A DNA stretch of 5,666 nucleotides from Deltaproteobacteria bacterium (GTDB lineage: Bacteria > Myxococcota_A > Polyangia > Palsa-1104 > JAEUJZ01), in contig JAGNNG010000152.1 of the NCBI GenBank assembly GCA_017990795.1, positions 1 to 5,666 of the forward strand. The letters are read 5' to 3'. The notes beneath the pieces are model-generated. The model had not been told where the DNA came from. It searched no databases and worked only from the letters and a program-made list of their open reading frames with translations. Shown here piece by piece: positions 1-5,638 of the stretch. A program made the position numbers and the translations under genes. Positions within the stretch are counted from its first letter, which is position 1. Every line of letters begins with the position of its first letter.

Positions 1-935
1 CGCAGGCGCTGACGCCGGCTTTTTATGGGTGCTTCGACTGGCACTCGGCGGTGCATGGTCACTGGCTGCTGGTGCGGTTGCTGCGCCAGTTTCCCGACGC
101 CAAGTGGGGGCCGCGGGCGCGGCTTGCGCTAAGTCGCAACCTGACGCCACAGCACCTCGCCGTCGAAGCTGCGTACCTGCAAGCGCCCGAGCGCCAGAGC
201 TTTGAGCGACCCTACGGCCTGGCCTGGCTGCTGCGTCTGTGCGCCGAGCTACGCGAGTGGGACAGCACCGAGGCGCGGACGTGGCTGCAAGCGCTGCAGC
301 CGCTGGAGAAACAGGCTGTTCTGCGCCTGCAAACCTGGCTGCCAAAGCTGTCTCATCCGATACGGACCGGAGAGCACAACCAGACGGCATTTGCCTTGGG
401 CTTGCTGCTGGACTGGGCGCGGACGACAGCCCCAAGTGAGTCTGCTCTTGTCGTCGCTGAGCGGACCGCATTTCTGCAGCTGCTACTGAACCGGGCGCGC
501 ACATTTTACGGGCGAGATACGCAGTGCCCGATCGACTACGAGCCTTCGGGTGAAGACTTTTTGTCGCCCTGCATTGCCGAGGCCGATGTGATGCGGCGGG
601 TCTTGCCTCAGCCCGAGTTTGCGCAGTGGCTGCAGGCGTTTTTGCCCGATGTGGCTCTGGCATCAGCGGCGCTGTCGCCGCAGGTCGTGACCGATGTGAC
701 CGACGGAAAGCTCGTACACCTGGATGGCCTAAACTTGTCGCGCGCTTTTATGTTGGAAGGCATCGCCTCGGCGTTGCCGACTACCGATCGACGACAGGCG
801 CGACTGCGTACGCTGGCAGTCGCACATCGTGAAGCCGGTCTGCGCGCAGTCAGTAGTGCTCACTATGAAGGAGGGCACTGGCTGGGCAGCTTTGCGGTCT
901 ATTTGGTTACGCAGCGCGGGCTCTCTTTGCGCTGA
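1..935 (+). CDS. DUF2891-family protein (5' end missing)
   Basis: The frame is open from base 3 to the TGA at 933-935, so about 310 residues are visible and the start lies upstream of the window. The GTG at 51 is internal: the codons before it encode PAFYGCFDWHSAVHGHW, a conserved block I recognise from DUF2891 proteins. Further family-like blocks follow: FERPYGLAWLL (nt 201-233), a GEHNQTAF segment (nt 369-392), GEDFLSPCIAEAD (nt 549-587), HLDGLNLSRAFMLEGIA (nt 717-767) and an AHREAGL...HYEGGHW block near the C-terminus. The Trp/His/Glu-rich helices resemble alpha/alpha-toroid enzymes, but that is inference and no reaction is established for the family. No signal peptide can be judged without the N-terminus. 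It is separated from lysS by 94 nt, so it is probably a separate unit. Family call fairly sure; function unknown. Confidence 0.85.
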   Translation, partial: QALTPAFYGCFDWHSAVHGHWLLVRLLRQFPDAKWGPRARLALSRNLTPQHLAVEAAYLQAPERQSFERPYGLAWLLRLCAELREWDSTEARTWLQALQPLEKQAVLRLQTWLPKLSHPIRTGEHNQTAFALGLLLDWARTTAPSESALVVAERTAFLQLLLNRARTFYGRDTQCPIDYEPSGEDFLSPCIAEADVMRRVLPQPEFAQWLQAFLPDVALASAALSPQVVTDVTDGKLVHLDGLNLSRAFMLEGIASALPTTDRRQARLRTLAVAHREAGLRAVSSAHYEGGHWLGSFAVYLVTQRGLSLR

Positions 936-1029
936 GTCAGCGAGGTGTCTCACGGCAAATAGGCTGCAGTAGGCCGGTCGCACACGTCGGTTGAGAAAGA
1001 TTTGATCGCTTTAGGTAAAGTAGGCGCGC

Positions 1030-2658
1030 ATGACGACACAAAAAGAGAATGCTCCTGCCGCGCAGAGCGGCGAAACCAGTGACCTTGCGGGACAGATGGC
1101 AGAGAGGCGGCGCACAGTTCAGACGCTGCGGGACGGCGGGCGCAACCCGTTTGCCAACGACGCCAAAGTGACGCACCAAATCTACGAGCTACCCGCCGCG
1201 CTTCCCGAAGAAGTGGGCCAGTTGCCGCTGGACTCTGAAGTGCTGCCCGATGCGACGCAGTACTCGGTGGCCGGGCGACTGCTGCAGGTCAACGAGATGG
1301 GCAAGGCCAAGTTCTTGTTCCTGCGCGGTGATCGCGGGGCGATGCTGCAGCTGTACCTGCGCGCCGAGTCCGCCGAGGCGTTTGCACTGTCGCAGCACCT
1401 GCAGCTGGGCGACTTTGTGTGGGCGCGCGGGCCGCTGTTTCGCACGCGCAAGCAGAAGCGGGCGATGCGGGTCGACGGGCTGCAACTGCTGACCAAGGCG
1501 CTAAGGCCGCTACCGGGCAAGGCGCTGCAAGAGGGCAGCAAAGTCTCTGACGACGACTGGCGCTATCGCAACCGCTACGCCGACATGATCATTCATCCCG
1601 AGGTCGCTGACGTGTTTCGCAAGCGGGCTCGCATTATCGCCGAGGTTCGCGGCTTCTTCGACGAGCGCGGCTATATCGAGTGCGATACGCGGATGCTCTT
1701 GGCCACTAACGGTGGTGCTGCAGCGCGGCCTTTTAAGACGCACCACAACACGCTAAACCTCGACCTAAACCTGCGGATTGCGACGGAGCTTGACCTAAAG
1801 CGCCTCGTCGTCGGCGGGCTTGACCGGGTCTATGAGATCGGGCGGATCTTTCGCAACGAAGGGCTGTCGCGGTTTCACAACCCGGAGTTCACCTCGATCG
1901 AGTTTTATCAGGCCTATGCGACGTACCAGGACCTGATGGATCTAAGCGAGCAGCTGCTGGCTCGGGTGTGCGCGGCGGCCAACGAGGGTCGCACGGTGAT
2001 CGATTATCAAGAGCACACCGGGGTGAACATGGCGCCGCCGTATCGACGCGTGACCATGCGACAGCTGGTCAAAGAAGCACGGCCTGATGCACCAATTGAG
2101 GCTGGGGCATGTACCGATGCGGAAGTGGCGGCGCTGCCGGGATACGCGCGCACCGTGCTGGGCGAGAAGGCTCCGACGAGCTATGGGCATGCGCTGGTGG
2201 CGCTGTTTGAAGCGTTTTGCGAGTCGACGCTGATTCAGCCGACTTTTGTCTGCGAGTACCCAACCGAGGTCTCGCCGCTGTCGCGTCGCAACGATCGCGA
2301 TCCACGCTTTGTCGATCGCTTCGAGCTGTTTGTCGTCGGAAAAGAGCTTGGAAACGCGTTCTCGGAGCTAAACGACCCAGACGATCAGCGCAGCCGCTTC
2401 CAAGGTCAGCTCGACGAGAAAGCGCGCGGGGCGACCGAGTCGATGGACTATGACGAGGACTTCTGTCGGGCGCTCGAGTACGGGATGCCACCGACGGCAG
2501 GCGAAGGGATCGGCATCGACCGCTTGGTGATGCTGCTGACCAATCAGGCCTCGATTCGCGACGTCATTCCGTTTCCGCAGCTGCGGCCTGAAGCGGAAGG
2601 GCATGGCGCTGCGGCCACCGAGACTGCAGCTGCGAACAAGACGGTGGATCGCTCGTGA
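1030..2658 (+). CDS. lysS: Lysyl-tRNA synthetase, class II (LysRS)
   Basis: This cytoplasmic enzyme joins lysine to tRNA-Lys using ATP. The 542 residues show an N-terminal OB-fold anticodon-binding domain (about 78-155), then the class II catalytic core: motif 1 in the helix at about 195-217, motif 2 FRNEG at 274-278 followed by HNPEFTSIEFYQAYATY, the GNAFSELNDP segment (441-450) that helps bind lysine, and motif 3 GEGIGIDRLVML (491-502) with its arginine at 498. LIQPTFVCEYPTEVSPLSRRND (402-423) is also typical. Usual bacterial length is about 490-510; the extra residues are mainly a polar N-terminal tail (about 1-20) and an Ala/Glu-rich C-terminal tail (521-542). The ATG at 1030 follows weak purine-rich stretches (aggtaaag at 1013-1020, tagg at 1021-1024). 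The stop overlaps the GTG start of the next gene by 4 nt. The family call is essentially certain. Confidence 0.98.
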   Translation: MTTQKENAPAAQSGETSDLAGQMAERRRTVQTLRDGGRNPFANDAKVTHQIYELPAALPEEVGQLPLDSEVLPDATQYSVAGRLLQVNEMGKAKFLFLRGDRGAMLQLYLRAESAEAFALSQHLQLGDFVWARGPLFRTRKQKRAMRVDGLQLLTKALRPLPGKALQEGSKVSDDDWRYRNRYADMIIHPEVADVFRKRARIIAEVRGFFDERGYIECDTRMLLATNGGAAARPFKTHHNTLNLDLNLRIATELDLKRLVVGGLDRVYEIGRIFRNEGLSRFHNPEFTSIEFYQAYATYQDLMDLSEQLLARVCAAANEGRTVIDYQEHTGVNMAPPYRRVTMRQLVKEARPDAPIEAGACTDAEVAALPGYARTVLGEKAPTSYGHALVALFEAFCESTLIQPTFVCEYPTEVSPLSRRNDRDPRFVDRFELFVVGKELGNAFSELNDPDDQRSRFQGQLDEKARGATESMDYDEDFCRALEYGMPPTAGEGIGIDRLVMLLTNQASIRDVIPFPQLRPEAEGHGAAATETAAANKTVDRS

Positions 2659-4322
2659 GCTTTGGATTTGAGCTGCTGCTGGCGCGACGTTACCTGCGCG
2701 CCGATCGTCCGCCTGGTGCGCTGAAGGGCCTGCGCTGGGCGACGTTTGGGCTGCTGCTCACGACGATCTGCATCTACATCGGCGACGAGCTGCTGAATCG
2801 CTACTTGGCCAGTCACCTAAGCCAGTTCTTGTGGGACCTGCGACCGATCCTGCGGACGCTGAAGTACGCCTCGGTTCTGGTGACGGTGCTGGTCGGCTTT
2901 TTCGTGGAGCTGATTCGGCAGCTGACGATCTTTACGACCATCTCGACCTTTGGCCTGTTCTTGGGCACCGGCGCGCTGGTGACGGTGCTAAGCGTGATGT
3001 CGGGGTTTGAGCAGGATCTGAAAGGCAAGATCCTGGGCACGCACGCGCACATGGTCGTGACTTGTCGCGATCGCAGCTTTACCGACTACCGCGAGGCGCT
3101 GGCTAAGGTCGAGAAGCTGCCGGGAGTCGTTGCTGCGACGCCGTATCTGACCAGTGAAGTGATGATCGCCAGCCAGGCAAATCTGTCGGGGGTGATCATC
3201 AAAGGCATCGATCCTCAGACGATTGGTCGCGTCACGGAGCTGGTAAAAAATACGGAGCAGGGCTCGCTGGAAAACCTACTGCATCCGGAGCGGATGCTGA
3301 CTTTGGGGGAGCCTCCACCGCCACGCTCGGCGCTGCAGGAGCTGGCGACGCCGCTTGATGCAGGTGGGGGCGCCGATGCTGCCGATCAGCGAGACGCAGG
3401 TGCGGTTGCGCCAGACGCTGGGACCGGGGCCGCTGTCGCCGATCGGGATGTTGCGCTCAAAACCGATGGAGATGGCGCGGCTACTGCCGAGGGACAAATC
3501 AGAAATAGGCATAGTGGGCCGCCCAAGCCGCGCAAGATCCTGCCTGGTGTCGCGATCGGGCGCGAGCTGGCGAAAAACCTCCGGGTCTTTTTGGGCGATG
3601 ACGTAAACGTCGTTTCTCCGCTGGGAGGCATTGGACCGACAGGGCCGATTCCCAAAACCAAGCGCTTTCGCGTCGGTGCGAGCTTTTTTTCGGGGATGTA
3701 CGAGTACGACAGCAAGTACGTCTACATGGACCTGCCAGCCGCGCAAAAGTTCCTTGGGCTTCCCGACGAAGTAACGGGCCTTGAGCTAAAGCTGGCCACC
3801 CCCGAAGAGACTGAAGGTGTGATGGCGCAGGTACAAGCCACCTTGGGCAGTGACTTCGAGGTGGTGGATTGGAAGCAGACCAATCGCAGCCTGTTCTCGG
3901 CGCTGAAGCTAGAGAAGATCGCGATGTTTATCGCTTTGTGCTTCATCATCTTGGTCGCGGCGTTTTCGATCGTCAGCAACGGCATCATGCTGGTGCTAAA
4001 GAAGGGTCGTGACGTGGCAATCCTCAAGTCGATGGGAGCGTCTGACGGCGCCGTGCTGCGAGTGTTTGTGCTGCTTGGGCTGTACATGGGGATGCTTGGG
4101 ACGACGGCGGGAGTGCTGGTTGGGTGCGCGGTGTGTGCGGCGTTTGATCGCTTCGGGCTGCCGCTGGACACCGACGTCTACTACATCACCAAGCTGCCGG
4201 TAAAAGTGAACCCGACAGAGCTGGCGGTGGTGCTTGTTGCGTCGCTAATGCTCTCGCTGCTAGCGACGCTGTATCCGGCTTGGCTGGCTGCGCGACTGCG
4301 ACCTGTGGAGGGGCTACGATGA
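2655..4322 (+). CDS. lolC: LolC/LolE-type lipoprotein-releasing ABC transporter permease, with insertions
   Basis: Inner-membrane permease of the MacB/LolC-E class, which with the ATPase LolD extracts lipoproteins and passes them to LolA. The 555 residues begin with the family N-terminus FELLLARRYLR (5-15). The canonical first membrane segment is at about 92-116, running into VLSVMSGFEQDLKGKILGTHAH, followed by a periplasmic domain (about 120-418, including SFFSGMYEYDSKYVY) and three C-terminal membrane segments (about 421-445, 468-496, 521-545). KKGRDVAILKSMGAS (449-463) is the cytoplasmic coupling-helix region that contacts LolD. Usual length is about 400-415. The excess comes from about 75 residues between the N-terminus and segment 1, carrying two extra hydrophobic stretches (about 26-42 and 71-87), and a D/A/G/P-rich insert at about 218-295. 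GTG start chosen because it gives the family N-terminus and a 4-nt overlap with lysS. LolC and LolE cannot be told apart here; no lolD is visible. Confidence 0.9.
   Translation: MSFGFELLLARRYLRADRPPGALKGLRWATFGLLLTTICIYIGDELLNRYLASHLSQFLWDLRPILRTLKYASVLVTVLVGFFVELIRQLTIFTTISTFGLFLGTGALVTVLSVMSGFEQDLKGKILGTHAHMVVTCRDRSFTDYREALAKVEKLPGVVAATPYLTSEVMIASQANLSGVIIKGIDPQTIGRVTELVKNTEQGSLENLLHPERMLTLGEPPPPRSALQELATPLDAGGGADAADQRDAGAVAPDAGTGAAVADRDVALKTDGDGAATAEGQIRNRHSGPPKPRKILPGVAIGRELAKNLRVFLGDDVNVVSPLGGIGPTGPIPKTKRFRVGASFFSGMYEYDSKYVYMDLPAAQKFLGLPDEVTGLELKLATPEETEGVMAQVQATLGSDFEVVDWKQTNRSLFSALKLEKIAMFIALCFIILVAAFSIVSNGIMLVLKKGRDVAILKSMGASDGAVLRVFVLLGLYMGMLGTTAGVLVGCAVCAAFDRFGLPLDTDVYYITKLPVKVNPTELAVVLVASLMLSLLATLYPAWLAARLRPVEGLR
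3306..3539 (+). other. Low-complexity D/A/G/P-rich insert within LolC
   Basis: This stretch encodes residues about 218-295 of the permease. It opens with GEPPPPRSAL, carries three DAG tripeptides (at 235, 247 and 254) in an Ala/Asp/Gly-rich background, and ends with a basic, proline-rich PPKPRK. It lies in the periplasmic domain, between the PERMLTLGE segment and the conserved GVAIGRELAKNL segment. The composition suggests a disordered linker. The reading frame stays open and the family sequence resumes afterwards, so it is an in-frame insertion rather than a frameshift. Confidence 0.7.
4307..4313 (+). promoter_or_regulatory. Ribosome-binding site of the small gene at 4319
   Basis: GGAGGGG inside the end of the permease gene, about 5 nt before the ATG at 4319. 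It is one of the best Shine-Dalgarno matches in the window and fixes the start at 4319 rather than at an upstream in-frame codon, where the frame would just read permease sequence. Confidence 0.75.
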
Positions 4323-4546
4323 CAGACGATCAAATGCCAACGCGCGAGCCTGTGACGGTGCAGATAAACGGCACTGCTGGGCTGTTGCTTGTAAAGCTGA
4401 TGAATGAACTCGCAACCAGCGACGGAGGGGGCGTAATAGTCCGCGCGCTGGGACTGCTAGACTTAGCTCTGCGTGCTCGTCGCGAAGGTAAGTCGCTGTG
4501 CTTCGTTGATCCGCGAACAGGCCAATCGAGCGAAGTCGCTTTTTAG
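4319..4546 (+). CDS. Small protein of unknown function, ribbon-helix-helix-like layout
   Basis: A 75-residue protein whose ATG overlaps the permease stop codon by 4 nt (ATGA) and follows a strong Shine-Dalgarno sequence, which supports a real, translationally coupled gene. I cannot name a family with confidence. The predicted layout is a short strand (EPVTVQIN, 10-17), helix A (about 18-33), a Gly-rich turn (GGG, 36-38), helix B (VIVRALGLLDLALRARREG, 39-57) and a C-terminal strand pair (SLCFVDPRTG and SSEVAF). Strand-helix-helix order and the 'xVxRALxLxDLAxRxxREGKxL' style resemble small ribbon-helix-helix proteins, which bind DNA as dimers, often as antitoxins or repressors. That link is inference; the N-terminal strand has few basic residues for DNA contact. 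It has no membrane segment or signal peptide. It occupies the place where lolD might be expected but has no ATPase motifs. Confidence 0.75.
   Translation: MTDDQMPTREPVTVQINGTAGLLLVKLMNELATSDGGGVIVRALGLLDLALRARREGKSLCFVDPRTGQSSEVAF
4528..4544 (+). terminator. Weak possible intrinsic terminator at the end of the small gene
   Basis: AGCG (4529-4532) can pair with CGCT (4537-4540) around an AAGT loop, with a possible G-U pair outside it, followed by a run of T ending at 4544 inside the stop codon. The 4-5 bp stem is short for an intrinsic terminator, and it sits within coding sequence. It is the only terminator-like element I see after the lysS-lolC cluster. Confidence 0.25.
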
Positions 4547-4632
4547 TCTCACCCCGCCGCAACATTTCCCATCAGTCTGAATTCATCGCTTTTCAATGCA
4601 GAGTCACTGGTAGGTGGCTAGCTGTGTGCACT

Positions 4633-4653
4633 GAGGGGGCATGCCCCGTCCTC
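4633..4653. repeat. GC-rich palindrome/hairpin
   Basis: GGGGCATGCCCC (4636-4647) is a perfect 12-bp palindrome. As RNA, GAGG (4633-4636) can also pair with CCTC (4650-4653) around an inner GGG/CCC stem with a CATG loop. No T-run follows, so it is not a typical intrinsic terminator. It could be a protein-binding dyad or chance. Confidence 0.35.
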
Positions 4654-4824
4654 TGTTGCGACTGCGAGCGCGTCTCTGGCAGCCGAGAAAATCCGAGTCT
4701 GTCGCCGCTCCACACAGGTTGAGGAGTGAGGTCTTTCGCCGGTCGTTGCGCTTGAATGGGTGGTCAGCGCGCGGCGCAAGGGAGATCGGAGGCGCTTCTC
4801 ACAAGCGGCGTCGTTTGTTACGCT

Positions 4825-4832
4825 GAAGGTGA
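4825..4832 (+). promoter_or_regulatory. Ribosome-binding site of the lipoprotein gene
   Basis: AAGGTGAG ends 6 nt before the ATG at 4839. It supports that start, which also gives an N-terminus typical of a lipoprotein signal peptide. Confidence 0.6.
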
Positions 4833-4838
4833 GAACTC

Positions 4839-5345
4839 ATGCGCAAAACCAACCAAGCGATCACGGTGCACAGGCATTTGGTGGGGGCAGTGCTTGCGCT
4901 GCTGGGATTAATAGGATGCAAGGCCGCACCGTCGGCGGTTTCTGACAAGCGGGCATCTACAGAATCAGAGCTTGCAGCTCGTCGGCTACAGCCGCCGCTG
5001 AATCAGCATCTATGTAGCGCTGCTGTCTATCCCAACGCCGATCAAAGCTGGCGCATGGTGAGAGTCGTCGGCCTGTCTGGCCGGGGGCCGGATTTCATCA
5101 GCGCATTGGAAGCCCTATGTCGCGAAACAGATGGCAAAAAGTTGCCAGCTGTCGTCGACATCTACTTCACGCGTGCTCCCAGCGGCTGGTCAACTCAGTT
5201 CGAAATCCGGGGGACGGCTGTTCGCTTTGAAGACAGTAGCCAGGTACCTCCTGCGCCGGACTTCAATTCGATCCGCCAGCCCGAGCCACCCCAAAACTCG
5301 GATGACGAACCGGCTCCGCAGGGCGAATCCGGAAAAAAATCATAG
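4839..5345 (+). CDS. Predicted lipoprotein of unknown function
   Basis: 168 residues with a type II signal peptide: a basic, polar start, a hydrophobic core (about 14-25) and a lipobox LIGC with Cys27 as the lipidation site. Residue +2 is Lys, not Asp, so by the enterobacterial rule it would not be held in the inner membrane; sorting rules elsewhere may differ. After a linker comes a compact domain (about 55-131) with Cys59 and Cys94, which could form a disulfide, and a segment PAVVDIYFTRAPSGW...FEIRGTAVRF (103-130). Its strand pattern ending in GTAV is faintly like YbjQ/RcsF-type domains, a speculative likeness only. The tail (about 135-168) is Pro/Asp/Glu-rich and probably disordered. It has a good ribosome-binding site and lies upstream of, and in the same direction as, the rRNA operon. 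The lipoprotein call is fairly sure; no function is assigned. Confidence 0.82.
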   Translation: MRKTNQAITVHRHLVGAVLALLGLIGCKAAPSAVSDKRASTESELAARRLQPPLNQHLCSAAVYPNADQSWRMVRVVGLSGRGPDFISALEALCRETDGKKLPAVVDIYFTRAPSGWSTQFEIRGTAVRFEDSSQVPPAPDFNSIRQPEPPQNSDDEPAPQGESGKKS

Positions 5346-5387
5346 GTTTGTGCGCTCTTGGTTTGGGAAAATCTGCAGCTGAATACA

Positions 5388-5404
5388 TCTCGTCACCGAC
5401 GAGA
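5388..5404. repeat. Perfect inverted repeat between the lipoprotein gene and the rRNA promoter
   Basis: TCTCGTC (5388-5394) and GACGAGA (5398-5404) form a 7-bp perfect stem around a 3-nt ACC loop. A-rich rather than T-rich sequence follows, and no T-run follows on the other strand either, so it is not a standard intrinsic terminator. It lies 24 nt before the -35 box and could be a weak terminator for the lipoprotein mRNA or an operator-like dyad. Confidence 0.5.
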
Positions 5405-5407
5405 ACG

Positions 5408-5457
5408 TAAAAATCTGAAAATTTCCTATTGACTGCGCAGGGTTAACCACGTAGAAC
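5408..5457 (+). promoter_or_regulatory. Probable rRNA operon promoter with A/T-rich upstream element
   Basis: TTGACT (5429-5434, 5 of 6 to the sigma70 -35 consensus) and TAGAAC (5452-5457, 4 of 6 to the -10) are separated by exactly 17 nt. Immediately upstream, 5408-5428 is 17/21 A/T with A- and T-tracts, as expected of an UP element that binds the RNA polymerase alpha subunits. Transcription would start near 5464-5466, giving a leader of about 174 nt. The -10 lacks the usually conserved final T, so strength may depend on accessory factors. Position and composition fit an rRNA promoter; the exact start is inferred. Confidence 0.6.
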
Positions 5458-5543
5458 CCTACTCATTCGCGGCGCTGCTGAAAGCCACCACGGAGAAACA
5501 AAGTTACTCTGTGTGTAAGTCTTCAGTGGGTTGCGATGTTTGT

Positions 5544-5555
5544 TGGTCTTTGAAA
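5544..5555 (+). promoter_or_regulatory. boxA-like antitermination site
   Basis: TGGTCTTTGAAA matches 9 of 12 positions of the E. coli rrn boxA TGCTCTTTAACA and continues as AACTGAATAG, wording seen near rRNA genes in many bacteria. In the RNA, boxA binds NusB/NusE (S10) to assemble an antitermination complex. It lies about 95 nt before the 16S start, the expected region. Confidence 0.65.
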
Positions 5556-5599
5556 ACTGAATAGCGATAGAGAGAAAAAAGTAACAAGCTCGAAATCCA

Positions 5600-5624
5600 A
5601 ATCGTAGTTCTTCGGAACTCGGTT
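5600..5624 (+). other. UUCG-tetraloop hairpin in the 16S leader
   Basis: AGTTC (5606-5610), TTCG (5611-5614) and GAACT (5615-5619) form a perfect stem closed by C(UUCG)G, the especially stable tetraloop. The stem extends outward, 5600-5604 with 5620-5624, if T5605 is bulged, for 10 pairs in all including one G-U. It ends 14 nt before the 16S 5' end, so it probably helps leader folding or 16S processing. Confidence 0.6.
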
Positions 5625-5638
5625 CGGTTCAAACATCT

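Larger units (their letters stand above)
4547..4838. other. Intergenic stretch without a convincing gene
   Basis: 292 nt between the small gene and the lipoprotein gene. An ATG-initiated frame at 4641-4826 gives a 61-residue Arg-rich peptide with no ribosome-binding site and no recognisable features, so I do not call it. I found no clear -35/-10 pair for the lipoprotein gene. The one structure is the GC-rich palindrome at 4633-4653. Confidence 0.6.
5465..5638 (+). other. rRNA operon leader
   Basis: The transcribed region between the predicted start and the 16S 5' end. It is clearly less GC-rich than the coding regions and holds a boxA-like site and a UUCG-capped hairpin. No open frame with a ribosome-binding site is present. 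It would normally be removed during 16S maturation, partly by pairing with sequence after 16S that lies outside the window. Confidence 0.6.

Noticed and set aside
991..1021. Possible lysS promoter, TTGAGA with TAAAGT 19 nt later
   Set aside because: The spacing is too long and the -10 match is poor; a start there would fall right at the lysS start codon.
936..1029. Riboswitch or T-box-like leader before lysS
   Set aside because: Only 94 nt, with no stable stems, no T-box sequence and no terminator/antiterminator pair visible.
2069..2491. Long antisense open frames within lysS and lolC
   Set aside because: They are antisense shadows of well-identified genes, with compositions expected of GC-rich codon structure and no family resemblance.
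3684..3690. T7 run inside lolC as a slippage or frameshift site
   Set aside because: The frame continues with the conserved FFSGMYEYD segment, so the run is normal Phe codons and no frameshift is needed.
4641..4826. 61-residue Arg-rich open frame in the intergenic region
   Set aside because: No ribosome-binding site, its ATG lies inside the GC-rich palindrome, and the composition is what a random frame in GC-rich DNA gives.
5333..5339. A7 run before the lipoprotein stop as a programmed frameshift
   Set aside because: Slippage would add only about a dozen unremarkable residues; no stimulatory structure is evident, and the GKK codons explain the run.
5358..5387. Second upstream rRNA promoter (TTGGTT with AATACA)
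   Set aside because: Tandem rRNA promoters are common, but this -10 matches only 3 of 6 and overlaps the lipoprotein 3' region; too weak to call.
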